Positions 32,061 through 41,146 of a stretch of DNA of 64,000 bases are shown piece after piece (within the stretch, counting starts at the first letter, position 1; each line of letters opens with the position of its first letter). Below the pieces are notes generated by a model, which saw only the letters and a program-made list of their open reading frames with translations, made no database searches and was not told the DNA's origin. Source of the stretch: a virus; the IMG/VR virus record IMGVR_UViG_3300000547_000002, positions 1-64,000 of that record. One strand, 5' to 3'. The position numbers and the translations under genes were made by a program.

Positions 32061-32406
32061 AATCAACTAATTTTGACACTGAACGTTTTTTTAGTAGCTC
32101 TTTGTATTCTGCATGATAGGTATTAGCAGCAGAAAAATATCTATCTGTTATATCAGAAAGAAACTCATCAAGATCAGATACCATTACGGGTGTTTCGTTG
32201 TCGTCAATTAACACAATGTCTTCGTCATTGCCTTTTTCTACAAGCATATTAACGAAAGTTAGTAACTGCTTATTGACCGTAAATTGCCCGCCGTTAAAAT
32301 AATGAACAATGTTTTCTTTAAATTGCTCTCTTAACATTCTTTTTTGATTGTTCAGAGTGACCATGTAATTAGAAAATTCAAGTGCTTTTTCCAATCTTTC
32401 GTCCAT
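32053..32406 (-). CDS. Small conserved phage protein (117 aa)
   Basis: The start is ATG 32406, six bases after AGGAG; a TTG at 32457 belongs to the promoter. The protein is helical and acidic, with LEFSNYMVTLNNQKRMLREQF near the N-terminus and FLSDITDRYFSAANTYH in the middle. The pattern is familiar from marine T4-like phages. Function unknown. It is the first gene of the minus-strand operon that carries the two GT8-like genes and the third twitch radical SAM gene, and it has the best promoter of the island. Confidence 0.7.
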   Translation of the reverse strand: MDERLEKALEFSNYMVTLNNQKRMLREQFKENIVHYFNGGQFTVNKQLLTFVNMLVEKGNDEDIVLIDDNETPVMVSDLDEFLSDITDRYFSAANTYHAEYKELLKKRSVSKLVDYE

Positions 32407-32429
32407 AGAGAATCTCCTGTTATTAAAGT

Positions 32430-32457
32430 AGTTTAACAGAATAATTTCATATGTCAA
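32430..32457 (-). promoter_or_regulatory. Sigma70-like promoter of the 32406-27517 operon
   Basis: On the minus strand TTGACA (32457-32452) is perfect and TAAACT (32435-32430) is a weak -10 after a 16-base spacer. It begins TTGACATAT, like the promoter at 1601. It lies in the short gap after the adhesin gene's stop, so the operon could be early or middle while the adhesin gene is late. Confidence 0.45.
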
Positions 32458-32460
32458 GAA

Positions 32461-34632
32461 TTATTGTGCAATTGGACCTTGAACGTTGGCTTGACCACCT
32501 TGCCAGTTTATATTTGCTTCGCCTATAATAGCAAAACCCGGTTGGCCGGGATTGTTAACATCATCATTAATACTGGACGGCGTTTTGGCATCTAGAGTTG
32601 TAGTTCCTATCTGTCCTGGCTGTCCAAAACCGCCGCCGTTTCCGCCTTGGGCACTGCCTGATGCTGTGTAAGTGTCTCCAGTTCCAGCTGGTGGATTCGC
32701 AGCTGAACCACCTTCACCGTCAGCGCCGCCTCCAGCCGGATCTACAGTAAATGTACCACTTTGAGATCCGCCTGCTCCTGGAGTAGATAGATTTGAATCA
32801 CCACCGTTGTCGCCTTCTGGGGCAACACCACCGGAGGCATTCCCGACACCAGCGCCGCCGCCAGCGGAAAATATTTCTGTAGCGAAACGATTTGACAAAA
32901 TAGCAGGGCCGCCGCCGCCACCGCCGCCGGAAATATTACCAAAATTAGTTACATTTGTAGGCGACAATACTTCGAATGCTAGCCCACCGTCTTGTCCGGG
33001 GCGTGTATTACTAGGTGATATAATAAATCCGCCGTCGCCGCCTCGTCCTAAAATACGTCCTGAATTGCTTAAAGATACTTGAGAACCAGACGGTAGATTG
33101 GGTATTCGAAAAGCAGGAATTGATGTGTTAGTAGAAAATATAGTTACACCGCTTGGTATAGTTACGGTACCTTGTACCCTCTGTACGGTATCCCAACCCC
33201 AATTGTCTCTAAGTTCTTCTTCTAAATCAAACTCTGCTCTAGTATTTGAAAGAAGAACATTGAAACCGGCATATTCAGACGTTACAAATGTTGTAGGATC
33301 ACTCCAAGGAGTCCAGCCTAGATTTTGTCCTTCATATCGCACTTGCCATCTATATGCTTCATTTGTTCCTCTTACGTCATCAAACAGGTTGCTTCCAACT
33401 GTATAGGAAGTAGATGCACCAGTTTGATCTAAAAGAATAGTAGATCCGTCGCTTATCTTCTGAACGAACCATTGAGTAGCTACATGAGTATCTGATCCAT
33501 TTAATACCGCAAACTCTGAACCTTGTAAAACTACGCCTGTGTTAGTATATACAATTTGGTTATTAGATGGTGATGTGTTGTTAGGTATTGCAATAAACGT
33601 TTCTGAAGCAGTTTGTATGTCAAAAGGATCTACCGTGGTAAATGAAGGTGTATCTACAACAAGAGCTCCTCCTGCTTTCATATACGAATATGTAAAGGTA
33701 ATATTGCCTTCAACAGGCTCTTGTATTCCGCCTGCAACACTTCCTGTTCCGCCTGGATCTTCTTCAGGTCCATTATCTATCAGTGTAATTCTAAAACGCA
33801 GCGTTGATGAATTGTCTTCTCTTGCTTCTATAGTCCAAAAACTATTGCTGTAATCACCTGAATTAGCATCTTTTCTAAATATTGTTTGATAAGATGTTGT
33901 TAAATCATAATTTCCTAACACACCATCCGGAAAAGAAGTGCCTGCAGCGCCGCCAGTATCAACTGTACTATTATGATCAAATCTGACAGTTCCTACATTT
34001 TCTAGCATGTCTTTCCAATTATTGTCTCTTTGTAGACTTAAATTGGTTGAGGTTGTTAGATCTAAAGAAGCATCAAAACGTATTTCTCCGCCTGCGTTAA
34101 AAAAATATCTTCTTCGATTAAAGTCTGCGAAAGAAACAGTAAATTCTGTAAAGATCTGATCGTTCCAATCTCGCTGTCTAGTGTCTGATAAAACCGTATC
34201 AATCTGCTGTTGGTTTGCGGCTATATTAAACCTATTTGTTTCTAAGGCATCAATTTCAGCATAAAAATCATTTATACCTTTAGTATTATCTTGACTTAAT
34301 ATTGTAACATTGCCGCTAGAATCATAAGTAATATCTGTACCAGACACGTCTGCGCCTATTATATCACCGGTAGAATAATTGTTTATTCCAATTCCTTCTC
34401 CGTTTTGGTGCGTATAAACAGCATCAAAATCGTTTAAAAGATTTTGTATCTGGTCTCGAGTTACACTACTTCCATTAGGTATTGAAGCGTCTGTCAATGC
34501 ACTTACTTGAGAACTATTAACTGCTTGTCCGTATCCTTCGTCACCAGAACCGGTTCCTAGTAATTGAGATATTCTAGATTGAAGAGTGTTGTAATCTGAT
34601 GCGCTTATGGATTGGCCGGCACTTACAGTCAT
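32461..34632 (-). CDS. Tail-fibre adhesin with Gly-rich gp38-like C-terminus (723 aa)
   Basis: The N-terminus (SASDYNTLQSRISQLLGTG) is an attachment domain seen in marine T4-like fibre proteins. Residues about 1-330 are related to the next gene. Around 410-480 there is a FNIII-like segment (WFVQKISDGS ... YRWQVRYEGQNLGWTPWSD). From about residue 520 to the end, blocks of poly-Gly separated by variable segments (GGDGG, GGGGGGG, GGGAGVG, GGGADGEGG, GGNGGG) resemble the polyglycine sandwich of T-even gp38 receptor-recognition adhesins. This tip probably binds the host receptor. A perfect late box TATAAATA lies at 34654-34661. Confidence 0.78.
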   Translation of the reverse strand: MTVSAGQSISASDYNTLQSRISQLLGTGSGDEGYGQAVNSSQVSALTDASIPNGSSVTRDQIQNLLNDFDAVYTHQNGEGIGINNYSTGDIIGADVSGTDITYDSSGNVTILSQDNTKGINDFYAEIDALETNRFNIAANQQQIDTVLSDTRQRDWNDQIFTEFTVSFADFNRRRYFFNAGGEIRFDASLDLTTSTNLSLQRDNNWKDMLENVGTVRFDHNSTVDTGGAAGTSFPDGVLGNYDLTTSYQTIFRKDANSGDYSNSFWTIEAREDNSSTLRFRITLIDNGPEEDPGGTGSVAGGIQEPVEGNITFTYSYMKAGGALVVDTPSFTTVDPFDIQTASETFIAIPNNTSPSNNQIVYTNTGVVLQGSEFAVLNGSDTHVATQWFVQKISDGSTILLDQTGASTSYTVGSNLFDDVRGTNEAYRWQVRYEGQNLGWTPWSDPTTFVTSEYAGFNVLLSNTRAEFDLEEELRDNWGWDTVQRVQGTVTIPSGVTIFSTNTSIPAFRIPNLPSGSQVSLSNSGRILGRGGDGGFIISPSNTRPGQDGGLAFEVLSPTNVTNFGNISGGGGGGGPAILSNRFATEIFSAGGGAGVGNASGGVAPEGDNGGDSNLSTPGAGGSQSGTFTVDPAGGGADGEGGSAANPPAGTGDTYTASGSAQGGNGGGFGQPGQIGTTTLDAKTPSSINDDVNNPGQPGFAIIGEANINWQGGQANVQGPIAQ

Positions 34633-34653
34633 ACTTAGAGTCCATGTTTGGAA

Positions 34654-34661
34654 TATTTATA
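34654..34661 (-). promoter_or_regulatory. T4 late promoter box TATAAATA (perfect match)
   Basis: Minus-strand 34661-34654 reads TATAAATA exactly, 22 bases before the ATG at 34632. It is the best late-type signal in the window and supports T4-like late transcription. Confidence 0.7.
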
Positions 34662-34679
34662 AAAAATTTATTACAAACT

Positions 34680-35684
34680 TTATTCAAATGAGTTTATAAT
34701 CGAAAAGGCAGGTATTGGGGCTATTATTTCGCCGTTTGCTCTTCTGTAACTATACTCAAATTGTAAATCTGCTGTTACAGCTTCAACAACATTTTCATCA
34801 GTAAAATCATATAGCGATACTTTAAAGTCTATTTGGTTGTTGGATCTTTCTTTAGCTTCGATTTGCCAATAGTTATCAGAATAATCACCTGAACTTGCAT
34901 TCTTCCTAAAAATTATTTTGTAGGTTGTAGTTAAATCATAATTCCCTATAATACCATCAGGAAATGTAACGCCTGTAGTTGTCGATCCTGGTTCCTGCAG
35001 TGTAGAATTATAAGAAAATCTTACTTCTCCTACATTTTCCAGCATATCTTGCCAGCCTAGATCTCTCTGTAAACTATCACCTTCCGACGTATTAATATCT
35101 ACAGAACCTTCGAATCTGATTTCTCCGCCTGTGTTAAAAAAATAACGTCTTTCATTTTCATTATTGAAAGACACTGTAAACTCTGAAACAATCAAATTAT
35201 TCCAGTTTGTATTCCTAAAATCTGTTACTGCTATATTAACTTCTTCTTGATTTGATGCTATAAGAAATCTATCTACTTCGGCAGTTGACACAAAAGAAAT
35301 TAAATCATTGATACCTTTAGCGGTATCTTCATTTGTATATGAATATAAAAAATCACCAGGACTTGCAGGATTATCTGTAACCGTTACTCCGGTTGCACTT
35401 CTGTCTGCACCAATTAAATCGTCAGATGTAAACTCGCTTATAGGAAGATTTGTGCCATTTTGATGACGATAGATTTTTTCTAGATCATTTCTTAAATTGT
35501 TAACAAATTCAACTGTAATGTTGTCCGCATCAGATTCATTAGGTTCAGAAGGTGGCTGAACTAAACTTGAACTTACAGGCTGGCCATAACCAAAATCATC
35601 AAATCCGGTTCCTAATAATTGTGCTATGCGATTTTGTAGAGTGTTAAATTGCGAGGCAAGTATAGTATTACTTCGATTTACCAT
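34680..35684 (-). CDS. Shortened paralogue of the adhesin N-terminal region (334 aa)
   Basis: Residues follow the adhesin gene downstream almost segment for segment (TILASQFNTLQNRIAQLLGTG, FTVSFNNENERRYFFNTGGEIRF, NYDLTTTYKIIFRKNASSGDYSDNYW). It ends at FEYSYRRANGEIIAPIPAFSI, just where the adhesin continues into its receptor-binding part. It may bring the same attachment scaffold without a tip, or a tip supplied by another protein. It is separated from the adhesin gene by a late-promoter gap of 47 bases. Confidence 0.75.
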   Translation of the reverse strand: MVNRSNTILASQFNTLQNRIAQLLGTGFDDFGYGQPVSSSLVQPPSEPNESDADNITVEFVNNLRNDLEKIYRHQNGTNLPISEFTSDDLIGADRSATGVTVTDNPASPGDFLYSYTNEDTAKGINDLISFVSTAEVDRFLIASNQEEVNIAVTDFRNTNWNNLIVSEFTVSFNNENERRYFFNTGGEIRFEGSVDINTSEGDSLQRDLGWQDMLENVGEVRFSYNSTLQEPGSTTTGVTFPDGIIGNYDLTTTYKIIFRKNASSGDYSDNYWQIEAKERSNNQIDFKVSLYDFTDENVVEAVTADLQFEYSYRRANGEIIAPIPAFSIINSFE

Positions 35685-35685
35685 A

Positions 35686-37176
35686 TTAATCCTTTAAAAA
35701 TACCTCAATTAACTTTTCTTCGATGCTATCAGAACTTTCTAGTGCAATACCAACCATTCCGCCTTTTCCTGTCTGTGATGCTACACCATTTCCGTCTAAG
35801 TAAAGAGGCTTTCCTTTATCACACTCGCCTATAACTCTAACTGGCAATCTACCTTTCAAACCTATTGCTTGGCCAGAGCTATCTTCATTCATTAGATAGG
35901 CAGGTTTTTCTGACACTACACCTATAACAATATTATCTATATCCGCTGCACAGGTTTCGTGTTCGATGTGGCTACATATTGTCATTACAGTGCCAATAGG
36001 GTATTCTTCAGCGGTTGTATATTTTTCTGCTAAGTCCGCGTACTTTGCTGTTAAGGCAGTTCCTCTTAGTAAATTAACACGAAGATCTCCTGAATTGTCT
36101 CTTAAGGCAACCGTGTTAGGTTCAGCGTTAATATTTCCAGGATAATTAGTAGAATTAAAAACAACATTAATAGATTTTTGCGATGTCCCAATGATATTAT
36201 TAGCGTAAACATTATCAAAAGGTTCAGAAGAACTACCTATATCAATAGATCTAAGATTATCTGTTGAGTCTAATCCTGGTAAAACATTATCAGACTGAAT
36301 TCTGAGGCATTCATCTATAAATCCGCCCTGATCTTTAGCTTTGAATTTTATAACATTACCTATGTCATTTTGTACAACGCCTTCATTTGCGTTTTCTATG
36401 AAGATTTTAAGATCGTTATCTTCACCGATTGCTAAACCCGGATCACCAAAAGAAACAAGTTGAGTAAATTCTGCATTACCGACTTGGATATATTCTGAAG
36501 CTGCTACGCCTCCTAGTTTTTCTGAGTCAGACGCAGTCCCCCAATATACAAAATTAGTTCCTATATTAGTGCGAATAGTTTGTCCACCTGTGCTCGCAGT
36601 TGTGTTAACAAGTGTTAGTCCTGGCTTTATTACATCAAAGCCTGGTATTGCATCGCTTATTGACAGAGTAAATTCTTCGTTAGAAACTGCATATACTACT
36701 TCTCCGTCTATTAAAGAAACAATTATAGAATGAGAGTTTCCTTGAGCATCTCTAACCGTGCGACTCTGCATTTGAGTAATATTTTCACCCGCATCTTGTG
36801 GTCCTATTAGTACAAAATTTGATCCGTTGTATGCAAATAATTGTTCGTTATCTGTGTCCCACCAAAAATCGCCTTCGGTCAATCCTGCCGGTTCTGTGCC
36901 TGTGGTTTCTGCGCCGCCAGTAGTTCTCCATTTTGTTCCGTCATAGAATTTTAATTTTCTTGCCGCAGAATCAAACCATACTTGGCCACTTATTGCCCTA
37001 GGGGGAGGATTTGAACCAGCAAAATTTTCAAGGAGAAAAAGGAAATTTTCATTGTGTATTTCGCCATAACCAGCAAAATTTCTACCAACAAACCTTATAT
37101 CGGTAGTATTGTCAATTGTTCCATCTTCAACTATAGTTAAAGGTGTCTGATTATAGCGATCTATCTGGTAAGCCAT
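35686..37176 (-). CDS. Tail-fibre-like protein, tandem paralogue 4 (496 aa)
   Basis: The N-terminal about 100 residues (TTDIRFVGRNFAGYGE, NENFLFLLENFAG, ISGQVWFDSAARKLKFYDG) are shared with the three genes that follow on the strand. A second copy of the LWWDT/QLF-Y-G-NFVLIGP pattern lies near residue 110-135. The C-terminal 130 residues begin AKYADLAEKYTTAEEYPIGTV, a domain found at the ends of phage fibres and similar to chaperone- or autoprocessing-type endings. The domain name is uncertain. Late box AATAAATA at 37199-37206. Confidence 0.75.
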   Translation of the reverse strand: MAYQIDRYNQTPLTIVEDGTIDNTTDIRFVGRNFAGYGEIHNENFLFLLENFAGSNPPPRAISGQVWFDSAARKLKFYDGTKWRTTGGAETTGTEPAGLTEGDFWWDTDNEQLFAYNGSNFVLIGPQDAGENITQMQSRTVRDAQGNSHSIIVSLIDGEVVYAVSNEEFTLSISDAIPGFDVIKPGLTLVNTTASTGGQTIRTNIGTNFVYWGTASDSEKLGGVAASEYIQVGNAEFTQLVSFGDPGLAIGEDNDLKIFIENANEGVVQNDIGNVIKFKAKDQGGFIDECLRIQSDNVLPGLDSTDNLRSIDIGSSSEPFDNVYANNIIGTSQKSINVVFNSTNYPGNINAEPNTVALRDNSGDLRVNLLRGTALTAKYADLAEKYTTAEEYPIGTVMTICSHIEHETCAADIDNIVIGVVSEKPAYLMNEDSSGQAIGLKGRLPVRVIGECDKGKPLYLDGNGVASQTGKGGMVGIALESSDSIEEKLIEVFLKD

Positions 37177-37198
37177 TTTAAAAATTTCCTCTTTAGCA

Positions 37199-37206
37199 TA
37201 TTTATT
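37199..37206 (-). promoter_or_regulatory. T4-late-like promoter box AATAAATA
   Basis: On the minus strand 37206-37199 reads AATAAATA, 23 bases before the ATG at 37176 and overlapping the stop codon of the preceding gene. Confidence 0.5.
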
Positions 37207-39253
37207 CGAATATTGTAATCATTACATCACCGCCAGTGGTGCTAGGATGATTGTTTCCAGAAGCATTATCTACTGTGTAAATTTCTACATACGAAATATT
37301 TGATCTCCTAAACGACACAAAATGATCGACATCTGATGCTATTCCGTGAACTATATAATTATCATTGTCAAAATCTTCTTGAAAATTAATTCTGTATAAT
37401 CCGTTTCCTAACCTATTAACGCTTTGTACATTAAAACTATTACGAATTACGTGACTATTACCGTCAAATCTAACGTATGCTTTTACCTTGCCGAAATCAT
37501 CTAACTTTTGATCTAATAAATTCTGAACATAATCTTCTACATACCGTTTTGTAGCAGCATGTAAATCATTTACCGGATCATCGTGAAGGGTGATATAATC
37601 TGTAACTTCGCCGCCTGTTTTCCTAAAAAATACTGATTGGTTAAAACCTCCAACAGTGTCAGAGTTATCTGCTTGAATTGCTCTATCTGCTAAAGGTGTC
37701 CTGTCTGCTCGCTCTGCATCTACTGCTTTTCCGTCGATAGGTAAAAAACCAGTGGCTTCGATTCCGTCAAGCGTGTCTGCATCTAATCCTGATAAAGGTC
37801 CTTGGTTACCTTCATGCCAGACTTTGTTAGATCTAAAAGTAAGGCCGTTTGTTTGATCTTCAGGATCTAATTTCATAATTTCTACACTGCTAGTGTAGGT
37901 TGAATTTACAGTTGCCCAAGAAAAGTATTCAGAATTATCGTCTGTAATTTGAAACTCTAAACGCGAATTAGGATTTGTATTATCGTAAAATCTTACAGCA
38001 GCAGAATTGAATGCAGAGTTGTCCCATTGAAACGCAAGATCGGAACCTACTAATGTAAGACTACCGCTTACTTCGTCTCCGTTGCTTCTAACAAAGTCTG
38101 TGCTATCTAAACCGTCTAATTTATCTGAATCTACTGCTTGTGAAGCGGCAGGTAAGAAATAACTAGAATCAAAACCGTCAAGTGTGTCTGCATCAAGACC
38201 CGATCCTGAACCGTCGTTATTACTATGCCAAATCGTGCTGTTCCTAAATGACAAACCGTTAACACCATCTGCAGTATCAATTTTTAACAATTCATTAACG
38301 GAGCCATTATCGTTATTATAAAATAAAAAATTGCCTGTACTATCAACCTCGAACTGTAGCGAATTGTCTACATTTTTAATAGATAGTTTCGAATTGTTCC
38401 AGGTAATTCCTGTTTGATTTTCTGTAAAAGAGAGTGTTCCTGTTAGCGCAGTATTTTCATCGCTTCTTAAAAATTGATTGCTGTTTAAACCATCTACTAA
38501 GTTTGCATTAGATGCTGTGCCCCAAAACCAATAATCTGCAGGATCTGTAACTCCGTTTTCGCTTTGTGAATTTTTTAACGTAATTCCTTTTTTAATAGTT
38601 TCGAAACCGTCAATAGGAGTAGTATTACTAAGAGTAAATTCTTGATTAGAAATTATTTGGACGGTTTCTCCGTTAACGTATCCTCTTATAACTGCTCTAT
38701 CAGTGAAGGCATCGTCTTTAACTATTTCGCTTTGATATCTTGTTGTCAATGAGCCTGCTTTTTGAGGCCCGACAAGTTCGAAATCTGATCCTGTATGTGT
38801 ATAAAGCTGACCTGTTGAAGTGTTCCACCAAAGATCACCTTCTCTTAGATTGTCTGGTTGGTCATCTTGTGATTCGATTACGCCCAGAGTGCTATATTTT
38901 TCTCCATCATTATATCTTAATCTATTATCAGAAGTGCTTTTCCAAAGACTGCCTTCTGTTTGATCGGGCATTTGATCTGTTACAGCAATAACAGAGAGTG
39001 CTTCCCAGTCTTCGCCGTTATAAACTTTGATTCTGTTTTCTCTAGTATCGTGCCATAACTGTCCACTTAAAGGTCTAGGCGGCTCGTTGAGGCCAGAAAA
39101 ATTCTCTAAGAGAAAAAGAAAGTTTTCGTTTTGAACCTCACCGTAACTAACATAATTTTTACCCACTAACTTCAGATCAGTAGTTCTATCGATCGTGCCA
39201 TCAATAACTGTAGTTAATATCGATCTGTTATATCTGTTAATTGTGTATGGCAT
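37202..39253 (-). CDS. Tail-fibre-like protein, tandem paralogue 3 (683 aa)
   Basis: The N-terminal attachment part (TTDLKLVGKNYVSYGE, NENFLFLLENFSG, LSGQLWHDTRENRIKVYNG) matches the neighbours, and a second and third copy of the LW-x-x-T/LR-Y-x-G pattern follow. The shaft has a repeated D-x-LDG-x-DS/x-FL motif (three copies: LDADTLDGFDSSYFLPA, DSDKLDGLDSTDFVRS, LDADTLDGIEATGFLPI), a beta-helix-like repeat typical of fibres. The C-terminus (ATKRYVEDYVQNLLDQKLDDFG) contains a coiled coil. ATG 39253 has AGGA nearby. No obvious catalytic domain. Confidence 0.75.
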   Translation of the reverse strand: MPYTINRYNRSILTTVIDGTIDRTTDLKLVGKNYVSYGEVQNENFLFLLENFSGLNEPPRPLSGQLWHDTRENRIKVYNGEDWEALSVIAVTDQMPDQTEGSLWKSTSDNRLRYNDGEKYSTLGVIESQDDQPDNLREGDLWWNTSTGQLYTHTGSDFELVGPQKAGSLTTRYQSEIVKDDAFTDRAVIRGYVNGETVQIISNQEFTLSNTTPIDGFETIKKGITLKNSQSENGVTDPADYWFWGTASNANLVDGLNSNQFLRSDENTALTGTLSFTENQTGITWNNSKLSIKNVDNSLQFEVDSTGNFLFYNNDNGSVNELLKIDTADGVNGLSFRNSTIWHSNNDGSGSGLDADTLDGFDSSYFLPAASQAVDSDKLDGLDSTDFVRSNGDEVSGSLTLVGSDLAFQWDNSAFNSAAVRFYDNTNPNSRLEFQITDDNSEYFSWATVNSTYTSSVEIMKLDPEDQTNGLTFRSNKVWHEGNQGPLSGLDADTLDGIEATGFLPIDGKAVDAERADRTPLADRAIQADNSDTVGGFNQSVFFRKTGGEVTDYITLHDDPVNDLHAATKRYVEDYVQNLLDQKLDDFGKVKAYVRFDGNSHVIRNSFNVQSVNRLGNGLYRINFQEDFDNDNYIVHGIASDVDHFVSFRRSNISYVEIYTVDNASGNNHPSTTGGDVMITIFE

Positions 39254-39274
39254 TTTGTATTCCTAAAATTATTA

Positions 39275-41146
39275 CTAGCTTGTAGATATCCATGACCAAG
39301 CTCCGCTTACTACTTGGAAAATCATAGTTTGCCTGTTCGGAGTAAGATTTACATCGCCAGACGCTGGGTCGAAATCAATATCTTCTACAACAGATACAGC
39401 ACTACTGTCGTCACTTATTACGCTAATTCTTGAAATATCTGCTGCTGCTTTGACGTTTACATCAGAGACAGTTGCACTATTGTAATTTAAACAATGAATT
39501 CTAGCAAAGACTCCATTTTCTTTTTCGACTGCCGGAGAAATAGTTTCTAGAATATCTTTTACATCGTCATACGGATTAGACACACTTGGTGCAGATAAAG
39601 CAGTAGTGTCCAAAGAAAGAGACACTGCTGTAGATGCTACTGTTTCGTCTACGTATTTTTTAGTTGCGGCGTCTTGAGAATCTGTAGGATCGATGAGATG
39701 TGTAATTTTAGTATTACTTACAGACACATTGTCGAAAGAATCTAATATTAATGCAGAAGATTGAGTACTGATTGTGTTTCCGTCTATTTTAACGTTGTCT
39801 ACGTCTAGATAATCTAGCTGGCCAATTTCGGTTAGTCCTGGAGCCGTTGTTACTCCTGCTCCGAGCTGTGTCTTAGATAATACAATAGAGTCGTCAATTT
39901 TGTAATTTTTGTTTATATCTAAATTAAAATCTAAATTAGACGTCCAGGCTTTTATAGAATCATTGTACGTAATATTTTTATTGCCTTCTGACGATCCTAC
40001 AATAATACCTGCGCCGTCTACGTTAGAATCGTTTCCTACAGTACCATCACCTAATAAACCTAATTCTATATTTTTATCTTCTACCCTTAATGTGTTTACA
40101 TTGATATAAGTTGTGTTACCGTTTACAGTTAAATTGCCATCTACCGTTAGGTTTTGTGATACAGCAAGATCTCCTTCTACATCTAATTCTGTTTGAGGAT
40201 TTTCTTTGTATATACCTACACGGCCATTTTGGCCGTCGATGTATACCGCATTTCTATAACTGCTTCCTACAATAGTTTGCAGAGCGATGTCGCTATTTTG
40301 CTGAACCGTTCTTAAAACTGTTGTATTAGTATTATCCAGTCTTAATTGAGAATATATTGTCGAACCGTTTCCTAACAGAAGACCAAAAGAATTTTGCAAA
40401 GTAAGGCTGCCGTCTATTTGTGCATTTCCAGAAGACGCAACAAAGTCACTAGCAGATCTATTGTTACCTTGATCGTCAGTTAAAGTTAAAGCACTGCGAG
40501 CTACACCTCCGAATCCAATAGAAGAATCAACAAGATTAAATCCCTTTTCAAAAAGTTGACGTCTTGGAAAAATTGTATCGTTAGGATCGTCGGGATATCC
40601 TGCGATTTTTTGTCCAGCAGCTAATCTAAAAGTAGCGTCTGTAAAAGCAGCAAATAATCTTCCTCCTATATATAACAATAGAATTGTTTGGCTACGTTCT
40701 GTTGTATCGATAACAGAAACTGTTTCCCAACCAGATTTTCCTTGAAATCTAGTATATAAAGGTCCTACTAACGTGTATTCGCCTTCTACGTTACCATCAT
40801 AGAAATAAAGTTGTCTATTTTCGTTATCTATCCATAAATTACCAATTGTTAGTTCAGGGCGATTAGCCGAAACTACCGGAGCTCCGGCTGGCACAAATAT
40901 TTTTCCGTTATAGATTTTCAATCTTTCTTCATTAGTATCATACCATAACTGACCTGCAATAGGATTGTTTGGCTCAAGACTGTTAGCAAAATTTTCTACT
41001 AAACGTATAAAATTTTCATTAAAAACTTCACCATAGCCTTTGTAATTACGACCAACAAGAGTAACGTCAGAACTTGTAGTATCTATAACTCCGTCGGCAA
41101 GTTCTACTAATAAATCACCATTTGTCTTGTTTAGTCTATATGCCAT
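39275..41146 (-). CDS. Tail-fibre-like protein, tandem paralogue 2 (623 aa)
   Basis: The N-terminal block (TTSSDVTLVGRNYKGYGE, NENFIRLVENFAN, IAGQLWYDTNEERLKIYNG) is the shared attachment region. Residues about 320-400 carry ELDVEGDLAVSQNLTVDG, NLTVNGNTTYINVNTLRVE, a repeat pattern of trimeric beta-helix fibre shafts. A helix (DAATKKYVDETVASTAVSL) follows and the C-terminus is a beta-rich tip without recognisable name. The gene ends one base before the next start, so the four paralogues appear to be one operon. Confidence 0.75.
   Translation of the reverse strand: MAYRLNKTNGDLLVELADGVIDTTSSDVTLVGRNYKGYGEVFNENFIRLVENFANSLEPNNPIAGQLWYDTNEERLKIYNGKIFVPAGAPVVSANRPELTIGNLWIDNENRQLYFYDGNVEGEYTLVGPLYTRFQGKSGWETVSVIDTTERSQTILLLYIGGRLFAAFTDATFRLAAGQKIAGYPDDPNDTIFPRRQLFEKGFNLVDSSIGFGGVARSALTLTDDQGNNRSASDFVASSGNAQIDGSLTLQNSFGLLLGNGSTIYSQLRLDNTNTTVLRTVQQNSDIALQTIVGSSYRNAVYIDGQNGRVGIYKENPQTELDVEGDLAVSQNLTVDGNLTVNGNTTYINVNTLRVEDKNIELGLLGDGTVGNDSNVDGAGIIVGSSEGNKNITYNDSIKAWTSNLDFNLDINKNYKIDDSIVLSKTQLGAGVTTAPGLTEIGQLDYLDVDNVKIDGNTISTQSSALILDSFDNVSVSNTKITHLIDPTDSQDAATKKYVDETVASTAVSLSLDTTALSAPSVSNPYDDVKDILETISPAVEKENGVFARIHCLNYNSATVSDVNVKAAADISRISVISDDSSAVSVVEDIDFDPASGDVNLTPNRQTMIFQVVSGAWSWISTS

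Noticed and set aside
6687-32406. RiPP precursor peptide for the radical SAM enzymes
   Set aside because: No short Cys-, Thr- or Gly-rich frame with a ribosome-binding site is free between genes; the gaps are under 60 bases apart from 21863-22092.
32742-33406. Frames rich in Pro, Ala and Ser opposite or inside the adhesin gene
   Set aside because: They are reverse-strand and out-of-frame readings of the poly-Gly region.
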